Under the pieces are notes generated by a model, which made no database searches, was not told where the DNA came from, and saw only the letters and a list, made by a program, of their open reading frames with translations. This document shows positions 1 through 9,290 of a DNA stretch of 64,000 bases, in pieces (the stretch's first letter is position 1; the number at the start of each line of letters is the position of its first letter). The stretch is from Rhizobium sp. BK602. GTDB lineage: Bacteria > Pseudomonadota > Alphaproteobacteria > Rhizobiales > Rhizobiaceae. The position numbers and the translations under genes are program-made. The stretch is taken from the NCBI RefSeq assembly GCF_014195095.1, contig NZ_JACIBC010000001.1, positions 682,001-746,000 of the forward strand, written 5' to 3'.

Positions 1-223
1 AGATACCAAAGCCAAGGAAATAGACGCCGATGACCAGCTGCGTATCGTTGGGATTGGCGACCGCCAGAGACTGGCCGATGTTCGGCAGCGCCGGCAGCAT
101 GCTGTCGATGCCCATGGAAATGCTCGCCGTCATCAGGGCGATGACGATGATGAATTCGACGATGCCAAGGCCGCTGCGGGCGGAGCCGGATTGCGCCGCT
201 GTTTCTGTGTGGGGCGAGTTCAT
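1..223 (-). CDS. MFS transporter, Bcr/CflA-like (3' end outside window)
   Basis: Only the first 74 codons are present; the gene runs off the left edge. The ATG is the CAT at 221-223 read on the minus strand. The product begins MNSPHTETAAQSG and enters a first membrane helix at about residues 20-40 with the motif IDSMLPALPNIG, followed by a polar stretch and the start of helix 2. The same pattern (IDIMIPALQQIG, then a polar linker, then GFGSAQL) occurs in the complete transporter immediately upstream, so the two are tandem paralogues of the Bcr/CflA drug-resistance type, a proton-driven efflux family. The gap to the upstream paralogue is only 13 bases, so they are very likely cotranscribed. 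The substrate is unknown. Confidence 0.8.
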   Translation of the reverse strand, partial: MNSPHTETAAQSGSARSGLGIVEFIIVIALMTASISMGIDSMLPALPNIGQSLAVANPNDTQLVIGVYFLGFGI

Positions 224-236
224 GCCTAAATGCCTG

Positions 237-1511
237 TCAGTGAAGGGCGAGGGACTGGTCGGACGGCGGCGGTGCGTTCTGTGGCCTGAAGAGGCGTCCC
301 TTCTCCGCGATCAGCACGAAACCGATGCCGATCAGCGAAACGGTGAAATAGCCGATGATCATCGGCGTCGCCGTGCCGTCGTAGAACTGGCCGATCGCCG
401 CGCCGATCGAGGCGCCGCCGACCGTGCTCATGAAGCCGAGCACCGAGGACGCCGTGCCGGCGACGTGACCCAGCGGCTCCATGGCCAGCGAATTGAAGTT
501 CGAACCGATCCATCCGAACTGGAACATGGCCAGCGCGAAGAGGATCATGAACAGCGGGAAAGGCATCGGCGAGGGGCCATAGAGCTGCACCATCAGCCAG
601 AGAAAGGTGATGGTGGCAAAGCCGAGCAGGGCGGCATGCGATAGCCGCCGCATGCCGAAGCGGCCGACGAGTTGCGAGTTTATGAAGGATGACAGCGCCA
701 TGAACACCGCCACGCCACCGAAGGCAACCGGCGTGTAGACGCCGAGTCCGTAGATATTGTTGTAGATCTGCTGCGCTGAATTGATGAAGCCGAACAAGGC
801 ACCGAACAGGAAGGTGCTGGCGAGGGTATAGCACAGCGCGACACGGTTCGTCAGAACCATGCCGAAACCGGAGATGACGGATCTCGCGGTCAGCGGGCGG
901 ACATTTTCGGGCTTCAGTGTTTCCGGCAGGCGGAAATACATCCAGATGCCGACCAGCATCGCCATGGTGCCGATGAAGACGAAGATCATATGCCAGGTGC
1001 TCATCAGCATGATGACCTGCCCGCTGCCGGGCGCGATGACCGGAACGATCATGAACACCATCATGATCAGCGACATTACCTCGGCCATCTGCCGGCCGCC
1101 GAAGACGTCGCGCACGATGGAAATGGTGATGACGCGCGTCGCCGCCGAGCCGAGACCCTGAATGAAACGCAGCACAAGCAGGCCGGCAAAGGATGGGATA
1201 AGCGCGATGCCGAAGGCGGCGATGATGTAGACGACAAGGCCGATCAGCAGCGGGATGCGGCGGCCGAAGCGGTCCGACAGCGGGCCATAGAAGAGCTGCG
1301 CCGAACCGAAGCCGATCAGATAGGTGGTTACGACATATTGCCGATGATTTTCGTTTTCGACGCCGAGGCTGGCACCGATCTGCTGCAGGGCGGGGATCAT
1401 GATGTCGATCGCCAACGAATTGATCGCCATCAGGAAGGCCGCGAGCACGATGAACTCGCGTTTGCCCATGGGCAATTGCCCATGGGACTGAGCCTGGGGT
1501 GTGGTCGTCAC
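237..1511 (-). CDS. MFS transporter, Bcr/CflA family
   Basis: A 424-residue integral membrane protein with about twelve hydrophobic segments, the usual length for a major facilitator. The N-terminal helix holds INSLAIDIMIPALQQIG, typical of the Bcr/CflA branch, and the helix 2-3 loop has the MFS signature GPLSDRFGRR at about residues 75-85. Members export drugs, dipeptides or sulphonamides by proton antiport; the substrate here cannot be deduced. The start used is GTG at 1511; an ATG at codon 15 is an alternative that would still keep helix 1. It lies 98 bases downstream of grxD on the same strand, with a hairpin between them, and 13 bases upstream of its truncated paralogue. Confidence 0.85.
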   Translation of the reverse strand: MTTTPQAQSHGQLPMGKREFIVLAAFLMAINSLAIDIMIPALQQIGASLGVENENHRQYVVTTYLIGFGSAQLFYGPLSDRFGRRIPLLIGLVVYIIAAFGIALIPSFAGLLVLRFIQGLGSAATRVITISIVRDVFGGRQMAEVMSLIMMVFMIVPVIAPGSGQVIMLMSTWHMIFVFIGTMAMLVGIWMYFRLPETLKPENVRPLTARSVISGFGMVLTNRVALCYTLASTFLFGALFGFINSAQQIYNNIYGLGVYTPVAFGGVAVFMALSSFINSQLVGRFGMRRLSHAALLGFATITFLWLMVQLYGPSPMPFPLFMILFALAMFQFGWIGSNFNSLAMEPLGHVAGTASSVLGFMSTVGGASIGAAIGQFYDGTATPMIIGYFTVSLIGIGFVLIAEKGRLFRPQNAPPPSDQSLALH

Positions 1512-1534
1512 GGTTTTATTCCCATAAACATATC

Positions 1535-1560
1535 AAGGCGCTGCCCGGCGGCAGCGCCTT
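1535..1560 (-). terminator. Strong hairpin between grxD and MFS gene
   Basis: Perfect 11-bp inverted repeat (AAGGCGCTGCC at 1535-1545 and its complement at 1550-1560) with a 4-base loop, 50 bases past the grxD stop. The T tract following it on the minus strand is poor, so it may be a weak terminator, an attenuator or an RNA-stabilising hairpin. Confidence 0.5.
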
Positions 1561-1609
1561 ATCAATTGAATTGGACTATGGAAACCGGACGAAAGAGCCC
1601 GGTGACCGG

Positions 1610-1945
1610 TCAGGCGGCGCCGCGCACGCTGATGCCGTTTTCCTGAAAATGCTGCTGCAACTCGCCCGCCTGGAACATTTCGCGCACGATATCGCAGCCG
1701 CCGATGAACTCGCCCTTCACGTAGAGCTGAGGAATGGTCGGCCAGTTGGAATAGTCCTTGATGCCCTGACGGATTTCCGAGTCGGCAAGGACGTTGATGC
1801 CCTTATAGTCGACGCCGATATAGTCGAGGATCTGGACCACCTGGCCCGAAAAGCCGCATTGCGGGAATTGCGGCGTCCCTTTCATGAAGAGAACGACGTC
1901 GTTGGTCTTCACTTCATTGTCGATGAATTCGTGAATGCCGCTCAT
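1610..1945 (-). CDS. grxD: Monothiol glutaredoxin Grx4/GrxD
   Basis: A 111-residue CGFS-type glutaredoxin. The active-site motif CGFS is at residues 30-33, preceded by the conserved FMKGTP loop at 20-25, and the glutathione/cluster-binding [17 protein letters not shown] segment is present in the C-terminal half. These proteins bind a glutathione-ligated [2Fe-2S] cluster with a partner and deliver it to apoproteins; with BolA proteins they form heterodimers used in iron signalling and cluster transfer. The bolA gene lies about 2 kb away on the same strand, with two plus-strand genes inserted between them. The start is an ATG at 1943-1945. Length and all key residues are intact. Confidence 0.95.
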   Translation of the reverse strand: MSGIHEFIDNEVKTNDVVLFMKGTPQFPQCGFSGQVVQILDYIGVDYKGINVLADSEIRQGIKDYSNWPTIPQLYVKGEFIGGCDIVREMFQAGELQQHFQENGISVRGAA

Positions 1946-2325
1946 GGTCTTCCATTCCTTTCACGTGCGGGGTCAAGGTCCGCAAGTTTCAAATCTTTTC
2001 CTTAAATAGCAAGCCGGCGGTGCGATTTCCAGCCGCAATCATGCGTCGACATGTTTTTCATCGCATGAATGGGCTTTTGCGCAACATCGGTTTCCGGCGG
2101 CCCTATATGTTGGAATTATCACCTTTTTTTGAACAGTGCGTTTTGAAATCGCGTCTTCAACTCAGAAGCTGAACAACACACATAGGAAGAAACAAGGGAC
2201 GCTTAATATTACGCTGCTGGGCTTTTTCAAGCGGTAGCGGGAGAGTTGTGTAGGCGCGCCGGCAACGGTGGCGTGGCTGATGCGGGTCCCTTTTTGAATA
2301 TTGCATTTTTGAGGGAGTGGGCATC
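1946..2325. other. Intergenic region between divergent genes, no gene seen
   Basis: 380 bases separating grxD from a plus-strand small membrane protein. No convincing reading frame is visible. The region is richer in A and T than its flanks, with a run of seven T at about 2124-2130, and must hold the promoters of both flanking genes. No clear -35/-10 pair or operator could be assigned by eye. Confidence 0.4.
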
Positions 2326-2637
2326 ATGAGCCATCACCACTATTCCGACGGTCAGGTCGGCGAGGAGCAGGAATTTTATGGCTCCAGCCAGACGAGCGAG
2401 GGCGAGCGGGAATATTATGAGCATGTCCGAACCCCCAGGGCCTCGATATTGAACAGCGCTGTCACCGTCAGTGCCATCGTCCTCATTCTCAGCATCGCTT
2501 TCGGCTATCGCGTCTCGACAGGAGCGACGACGCAGCAGCAACCGGTCCAGCAGCCCCCGATCGTCCAGAAGATCATGACCGCGCCTCCCGCCGACCCTTG
2601 CGCCGATTATTCGCCCTATGGCGGCCGGGAGTGCTGA
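2326..2637 (+). CDS. Small single-pass membrane protein, unknown function
   Basis: A 103-residue protein starting MSHHHYSDG. The ATG at 2326 is preferred over an in-frame GTG at 2317 because GAGGGAG at 2311-2317 sits at the right distance for a ribosome site. A polar, His- and Glu-rich N-terminus of about 43 residues is followed by one hydrophobic helix (about 44-65) and a short Pro/Gln-rich tail that ends PYGGREC with two Cys (in DPCADY and at the C-terminus). This suggests a bitopic inner-membrane protein with a periplasmic tail. I do not recognise a family. It is followed after 142 bases by another plus-strand gene, possibly cotranscribed. Confidence 0.6.
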   Translation: MSHHHYSDGQVGEEQEFYGSSQTSEGEREYYEHVRTPRASILNSAVTVSAIVLILSIAFGYRVSTGATTQQQPVQQPPIVQKIMTAPPADPCADYSPYGGREC

Positions 2638-2779
2638 GGCAGGGTTTCGTTAACCCTGTCGTGGGATCATCTTGGCGCGTTTTTCCTGGCCGTCTGCCAT
2701 GAAAAAGCCGGCAGGCCATGGTGTTGGCAGTGCCACAAGTCCATGTGATGCGTCGACGCGCCGGGGAACCAAGAACATC

Positions 2780-3979
2780 ATGAGTCATATTGAAAAGCGG
2801 GTGGTCCTTCACTTCCCCGGATTCGAGCCCTTGGATGCGGCGGCGCACCGGGCCCGTTACGAGCGTTCCGCCAGGCAGAGCGCGGCGGCGTGGGGTTTCA
2901 CCGCTGTCGTCGACACGCTCAGGAATTTCGGCAGGGCTCCCTATTTCGACGTCGTAGCCAAGGGTACGGGCTGGCAGACCGACAGCCGTATTCATATCCT
3001 CGATCACAATGATCTGGTGGCGCGGCTGAACGGCAGGCCGTTCTTCTCGCGGCTGGGGCAGGGGTATCTCGCGGCCTTCAAGGTCGCGGCATCCGGCGGC
3101 ATGGCCGGTTATTTCCGCCATGCCTGGCGATTTGGCCTCTTCTTCATCTTTCCCTTCCTGCTGATGCTGCTCGGACTGGCGATCAGCCTGTGCATCGCCT
3201 TTCTCCCCTTTGTGCTTGGCCTGCCGTCTTGGAGCCATATCGGCAGCATCGCGCTTGCCGTGGCTTTCTTCATCTACGTCTTCCTGCCGCGTGCCGAGCG
3301 GCTGCATACGCTGCATCTCTTTTCCGACTGGGAGATGGCGGTTGCCATGGCGGGTCTGAACGGCATCGGCGCGGCGCAATGGGTCGAGGCCTGCGCAATC
3401 AGCGCCCGGCAGGCGCTGGAAGAACCGGCCGACGAATATGTCATCACCTCGCATAGCATGGGCTCGAGTGTTGCTGCCCATGTGATCGGGCTGCTGCTGG
3501 AGCGGGAGCCGGATCTGTTCCGGGGCAAGCGCGTCGTCTTCACGACGCTCGGCAGCGCCATTCTGCAATGCGCGCTCATGCGGCCCGCTTCCGTGCTGCG
3601 TTCACGGGTCGGCTTGCTCGCCCGATGCAAGGAGATCGCCTGGCTCGACGTCCACTGTCTGACCGACGCCATCCATTTCTACAAGGCAAAGGTCGCGGCT
3701 CTCTGCGGACACGAGGATGCGCCGCAACCGACGATCATCTTCATTCGCTTCAAGAAAATGCTGTCATCGCAGCATTACGCCAAGATCAAGCGTGATTTCC
3801 TGCGCGTGCACCGCCAGTATGTGCTGGGACCGGATGTCCGGGCACCGTTCGATTTCACGCTTCTGACGGCCGGCCCATTGCCGGCCTCGGGTTTTGCCGC
3901 CTATACGCAGGCCGATATGCCCGACCTGACATTCGCCGCCGGTGGCGACGGCGCGCGTCTAACCTCAATCGGGTGCTGA
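2780..3979 (+). CDS. Membrane-anchored alpha/beta-hydrolase-like protein
   Basis: A 399-residue protein starting MSHIEKRVVLHFPGFEPLD. The ATG at 2780 has GGGGAA upstream; an upstream in-frame ATG at 2672 would add 36 residues of low-complexity, unlikely sequence. Two closely spaced membrane helices lie at about residues 120-180. After them comes TSHSMGSS, a good match to the nucleophile elbow GxSxG of alpha/beta hydrolases with Ser in the centre, preceded by a beta-strand-like YVI. The N-terminal HFPGFEP also resembles the first strand and oxyanion loop of such enzymes. Substrate unknown. It converges on bolA and their 3' ends overlap by 15 bases. Confidence 0.7.
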   Translation: MSHIEKRVVLHFPGFEPLDAAAHRARYERSARQSAAAWGFTAVVDTLRNFGRAPYFDVVAKGTGWQTDSRIHILDHNDLVARLNGRPFFSRLGQGYLAAFKVAASGGMAGYFRHAWRFGLFFIFPFLLMLLGLAISLCIAFLPFVLGLPSWSHIGSIALAVAFFIYVFLPRAERLHTLHLFSDWEMAVAMAGLNGIGAAQWVEACAISARQALEEPADEYVITSHSMGSSVAAHVIGLLLEREPDLFRGKRVVFTTLGSAILQCALMRPASVLRSRVGLLARCKEIAWLDVHCLTDAIHFYKAKVAALCGHEDAPQPTIIFIRFKKMLSSQHYAKIKRDFLRVHRQYVLGPDVRAPFDFTLLTAGPLPASGFAAYTQADMPDLTFAAGGDGARLTSIGC

Positions 3980-4198
3980 GGTCTGCAAGGCCAGGGCGTG
4001 CAATACGCCGCCCATGTTGCCCTTGAGCGCGTCATAGACCATCTGGTGCTGCTGCACGCGGCTCTTGCCGCGGAAGGCTTCGGCCACGACTTCCGCAGCA
4101 TAATGGTCGCCATCCCCGGCCAGGTCGCGAATCGTCACCTTGGCGCCGGGAATGCCGGCCTTGATCATGTCTTCGATATCGCCGGGATTCATTGGCAT
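3965..4198 (-). CDS. bolA: BolA family protein
   Basis: A 77-residue protein of the short BolA class. It shows the BolA fold pattern: an N-terminal helix (DIEDMIKAGIPGA), a beta strand with DLAGDGDHYAAEVV, the loop FRGKSRVQQHQMVYDAL containing the conserved His used in Fe-S ligation, and a C-terminal helix. BolA proteins pair with CGFS glutaredoxins to form [2Fe-2S] heterodimers, and a grxD gene sits nearby on the same strand. The gene follows purL by 17 bases, so it is probably the second gene of a purL-bolA transcript. The 3' end overlaps a convergent gene by 15 bases. Confidence 0.93.
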   Translation of the reverse strand: MPMNPGDIEDMIKAGIPGAKVTIRDLAGDGDHYAAEVVAEAFRGKSRVQQHQMVYDALKGNMGGVLHALALQTSAPD

Positions 4199-4215
4199 CA
4201 GTGATTCACCTCATT

Positions 4216-6489
<2,274 letters not shown>

Positions 6490-6522
6490 TCACGGGATCG
6501 GGGTCTCTTTAGCGCATGTGAA

Positions 6523-6538
6523 CCTGTCGCGCGACAGG
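6523..6538 (-). promoter_or_regulatory. Perfect 16-bp palindrome upstream of purL
   Basis: CCTGTCGC followed directly by its reverse complement GCGACAGG, with no spacer, 76-91 bases upstream of the purL ATG. The position suits an operator overlapping the purL promoter. No regulator is assigned. Confidence 0.45.
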
Positions 6539-6542
6539 AAAA

Positions 6543-6568
6543 TGACTGCCATTCACAATAGGCAGTCA
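6543..6568 (-). terminator. Probable terminator of the pagL-like gene
   Basis: Perfect 8-bp inverted repeat TGACTGCC / GGCAGTCA with a 10-base loop. On the minus strand it is followed by TTTTCC. It lies 35 bases past the stop of the pagL-like gene and upstream of purL, so it would separate the two transcripts. A second perfect palindrome, GCCGCTTAAGCGGC at 6587-6600, lies between this hairpin and the stop codon. Confidence 0.55.
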
Positions 6569-6602
6569 CAGGCACGATGACGTGCGGCCGCTTAAGCGGC
6601 GA

Positions 6603-7196
6603 TCAGAACTTGTAGCCGACCAGGACGCCCACGCGCGTCATGCCGCCATTGGGGCCATCGCAGATATTGGCGTGCGAGGAATGGGCGATCTGCGCCATCA
6701 TGTTCCAGTGGCTGTCGAAATTGTAGCCGACGCCGGCATATTCGTGGAACAGCAGCCGGCAGCCGAGCATCGGGCCGTGTTCGGTCCAGTCGTCGAGATT
6801 GCCGGTATGCACCGTGCCGCCGAAGCCGGCCTCGGTGAAAATGCCGTTGCTGTGCGTGAGCGTCCAGGACAGGCCGCCATAGAACTGCGTCGCCGAACCC
6901 GCCGTGCCGACGGAGGTTCCGACATGGATGCGCGGATGCGCGAGCTGATCCTTCCAGTCCGCTGTCGGATTGTAGCCGAACGGATTGAACAGCACCTGGA
7001 CATCCGGAAAGACGCCCTTTTCGTGATCATATCCGCTCTGGATGGAGGCGCTGGAACCGAAACGCAGCTCATCGAATATCTTGTTGTCGGCGGCAGCGGC
7101 GACGTGAGTGCCGGCAAAAACCGTTATTGTCGCGACGAAAATGCCTGAGAGGCCACCTTTTCCGGAAAGGCGGCCCAAAATGGAAACCTCAACCAT
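6603..7196 (-). CDS. pagL: Acyloxyacyl hydrolase / PagL-like lipid A deacylase
   Basis: A 197-residue outer-membrane type protein. It has an N-terminal export signal (hydrophobic stretch at about residues 16-35 ending AAAA) and then alternating aromatic-rich strands as expected for an eight-stranded beta-barrel, ending in the terminal-aromatic GVLVGYKF. Near the C-terminus the segment IAHSSHANICD contains the His-x-Ser pair of the PagL family (the motif HYSN in Pseudomonas PagL), which removes the 3-O-linked acyl chain of lipid A in the outer leaflet. The ATG at 7196 follows a GGGGGAG ribosome site. The acidic third catalytic residue is not obvious. It lies between mocR and purL on the same strand and is probably its own unit. 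Confidence 0.8.
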   Translation of the reverse strand: MVEVSILGRLSGKGGLSGIFVATITVFAGTHVAAAADNKIFDELRFGSSASIQSGYDHEKGVFPDVQVLFNPFGYNPTADWKDQLAHPRIHVGTSVGTAGSATQFYGGLSWTLTHSNGIFTEAGFGGTVHTGNLDDWTEHGPMLGCRLLFHEYAGVGYNFDSHWNMMAQIAHSSHANICDGPNGGMTRVGVLVGYKF

Positions 7197-7266
7197 GCAC
7201 TCCCCCCAATATGGTGAGCGAATCGGATTTTATCGGTTGGATGGTAACAGCCGCGAAACCGGGGTA

Positions 7267-7291
7267 AAGCACGCATTAGTATGCATTGCTT
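7267..7291 (-). terminator. Imperfect hairpin after the mocR gene
   Basis: AAGCACGCAT pairs imperfectly with ATGCATTGCTT around a TAGT loop, in an A+T-rich stretch 37 bases past the MocR stop. On the minus strand it is followed by TTTACC; on the plus strand by six T. A weak terminator is the simplest reading. Confidence 0.35.
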
Positions 7292-7327
7292 ATTTTTTGT
7301 AACCGAAGCGAAATCGCAACAATGCTG

Positions 7328-8746
7328 TCATATATGGCTGTCGTAGCCGGCCGAGCCGTTCTCGAGCAGGCGGCGTAGCGTCATGAAGCCGGCCAGGGTA
7401 TCCTCGCGGTGCTGCGGCGAGGAAAAGGCGACGCGAACGCGATGATAGACCTTGTCAGAGCGGCCAGCCTTGAATTCATCCTCGTCGTCGACCAGCACGC
7501 CATCGGTGATCGCTGCATTCTTGAAGGTGCCGGAAAGCCAGGGCTCGGGCAGTTTCAGCCACAGGAACGGCACATGCGGGTGCGAGTTGAACTCGAAACC
7601 GGCCAGTGTCTGGCGCGCCAGCTGCTCGCGTGCGCGAATTTCCTCGACCGCCTTGCGGCGCAGCGCCAGCGCATGACCTTCAAGCACCAGCCGCGCGCAG
7701 GTTTCCGCCAGGATGAAGGGCAGGCCGCCGGTGGTCATCTTGTGGGTGACCTTGATCCGCTGGGCGAAATGCGGCGGGCAGGCGACCCAGCCGCCGCGCA
7801 CGCCGGCCGTGACCGACTTCGACAAGCCGCTGACCAGGAAAGTGCGCTCCGGCGCGATGCTTGCCATCAGGGGATTGGTATCTTCGGTCATGCCGCCGTA
7901 AAGATCATCCTCGATGAGCCAGACGCTGTGGCGCCGCGCAATGGCGGCGATCGCCCGGCGCCGCGCTTCCGGCATGGTGACCAGCGTCGGATTGTGGGCG
8001 GTCGGCATGAGGAAGGCCAGCCGGGGATGCTGCTGCTGGCACAGCCGCTCGAAATCGTCGGGTATGATGCCGTGTTCGTCGGAATCCACCAATAGCGAAC
8101 GGCGACCGAGCAGGCGCGTGGCGCGGCTGACCTGGGTATAGGTCAGGTTCTCGAAGACGATCTTGTCGCCGGGGGAGGTGACCGCGGATATGACGGCAAT
8201 GGCGCCGGCATGGGCGCCGAGCGTCGGCACGATCGTCTCGATCGCCGGCTGCCAGCCGTTGCGGGCAAGCCATACCTGGCCGGCACGGAACCAGTTGGAC
8301 GGGAAGCTGCGCGAATAGGAGGAAATCTCCGCCTGGTGATCGCGGCTGATATCGGCAAAGAGCTGGCCGATGATTTGTCCCTGGCCGATGTCGGGCGCGG
8401 CCGTCGTATCGAAACGGATCTTGGTGTTCGGGACTTCCAGCCCGCGCGTGCCGGCCAGCGCCTGCGTGATCGGATCGATCGGCTCGATCTGCTTGCCGTT
8501 GGCGCGGTCGAGCACGTAGGTGCCGCGTCCGACTTCACCGGCAACCAGGCCGCGTTCGTGCACCAGCGCATAGGCCCGGCTGACCGTGCCGATCGTCACC
8601 CCGATGTCATAGGCAAGATTGCGCTGCGGCGGCAGCTTCGTCCCCGGCGGCAGGACGCCATGGGTGATTGCGTTCTCGATGCTGTCGGCAACGCGGATGT
8701 AGACCGGTCCGGTGCCGCTGGAGATGTCAGGCAGCCAATTTGTCAT
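7328..8746 (-). CDS. MocR-type regulator (GntR wHTH fused to aminotransferase fold)
   Basis: A 472-residue protein with an N-terminal GntR winged helix (residues about 12-80, with LPPQRNLAYDIGVTIGTVSRAY as the recognition-helix region, given here in part) joined to a type I aminotransferase-like domain (about 110-470). The PLP-binding Lys is K310 in SGLSKS, with the upstream HNPT motif at about 251-254 and the D280/Y283 pair in EDDLYG. MocR proteins use PLP or a PLP-amino acid adduct as effector and often control a divergent neighbour. Here the divergent neighbour is a DUF1127 gene, and the 103-base gap holds ordered repeats. Autoregulation is likely but inferred. Confidence 0.92.
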   Translation of the reverse strand: MTNWLPDISSGTGPVYIRVADSIENAITHGVLPPGTKLPPQRNLAYDIGVTIGTVSRAYALVHERGLVAGEVGRGTYVLDRANGKQIEPIDPITQALAGTRGLEVPNTKIRFDTTAAPDIGQGQIIGQLFADISRDHQAEISSYSRSFPSNWFRAGQVWLARNGWQPAIETIVPTLGAHAGAIAVISAVTSPGDKIVFENLTYTQVSRATRLLGRRSLLVDSDEHGIIPDDFERLCQQQHPRLAFLMPTAHNPTLVTMPEARRRAIAAIARRHSVWLIEDDLYGGMTEDTNPLMASIAPERTFLVSGLSKSVTAGVRGGWVACPPHFAQRIKVTHKMTTGGLPFILAETCARLVLEGHALALRRKAVEEIRAREQLARQTLAGFEFNSHPHVPFLWLKLPEPWLSGTFKNAAITDGVLVDDEDEFKAGRSDKVYHRVRVAFSSPQHREDTLAGFMTLRRLLENGSAGYDSHI

Positions 8747-8754
8747 AATGACAA

Positions 8755-8783
8755 TTCTTAGATTGCATCGAAAATAGAGTCAA
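8755..8783 (-). promoter_or_regulatory. Candidate sigma-70 promoter of the mocR gene
   Basis: On the minus strand TTGACT (complement of 8778-8783) and TAAGAA (complement of 8755-8760) are 17 bases apart. The -35 box lies inside one copy of the GAGTCAAT repeat, so binding there would be expected to repress mocR. Confidence 0.5.
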
Positions 8784-8818
8784 TATTATGAGTCAATTGT
8801 ATCGTTTGGCTCGATGCA
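8764..8818. promoter_or_regulatory. Putative MocR operator: nested direct and inverted repeats
   Basis: Two direct repeats of GAGTCAAT (8777-8784 and 8790-8797) with a 13-base period are enclosed by a perfect inverted repeat TGCATCGA (8764-8771) / TCGATGCA (8811-8818). A partial extra copy TTGTATCG sits at 8797-8804. Repeated half-sites of this kind between a MocR gene and its divergent target fit known GntR/MocR operator designs; the assignment is inference from position. Confidence 0.5.
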
Positions 8819-8849
8819 TTGTTTTCTCAGCGAACGAACGAGCGAAGAA

Positions 8850-9095
8850 ATGAGTACAATTGATTCAATTCAATCAGCCCAAACCATTGTCGTCGATTCC
8901 ACGGAGCGCGGCGTCGGACCGATACGGTCGATGTTGCGCGCGTCGCGTCGTCTTCTTTCGTCCTTGGCACTTTGGCGGCAGAAGCGCGAGACACGTTGGA
9001 CGCTACGGGATCTCACCGACGATCAGCTCCGCGATATCGGCCTCACGCGAAGCGAGGCGATGATCGAGGTCGGCAAGTCGTTTTTCTGGGATTGA
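8850..9095 (+). CDS. DUF1127 (YjiS-like) small protein
   Basis: An 81-residue protein. The C-terminal half carries the DUF1127 pattern WTLRDLTDDQLRDIGLTRSEA, a short helical, charged module found in small proteins that are numerous in Rhizobiales. The N-terminal half is not conserved-looking. The ATG at 8850 was chosen because the annotated module follows directly and an upstream in-frame ATG at 8814 lies inside the presumed operator; the ribosome site is weak. It is transcribed away from the mocR gene, whose product is its likely regulator. DUF1127 proteins in related bacteria affect RNA turnover and phosphate or stress physiology; the role here is unknown. Confidence 0.8.
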   Translation: MSTIDSIQSAQTIVVDSTERGVGPIRSMLRASRRLLSSLALWRQKRETRWTLRDLTDDQLRDIGLTRSEAMIEVGKSFFWD

Positions 9096-9104
9096 GCGGT
9101 TCGG

Positions 9105-9135
9105 CGCGCGCATTAAGCCAGCGCGCGTCCGTTTT
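9105..9135 (+). terminator. Probable terminator of the DUF1127 gene
   Basis: CGCGCGC at 9105-9111 pairs with GCGCGCG at 9121-9127 around a 9-base loop, 10 bases after the stop, and is followed by TCCGTTTTG. Confidence 0.5.
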
Positions 9136-9290
9136 GTCCGAGACCATCCAGATTCTTGACATTGCTCGGCCTGTGAACGAACTTGTTGTCGCTGCGCGAC
9201 TGGCGGATTGTGATGGAGAACCATTGTGGAACGCGGCGACCTGATATGCCGACCGCCTGGGCCCTACCGAGAACCGCAATGGGGGCTCAC

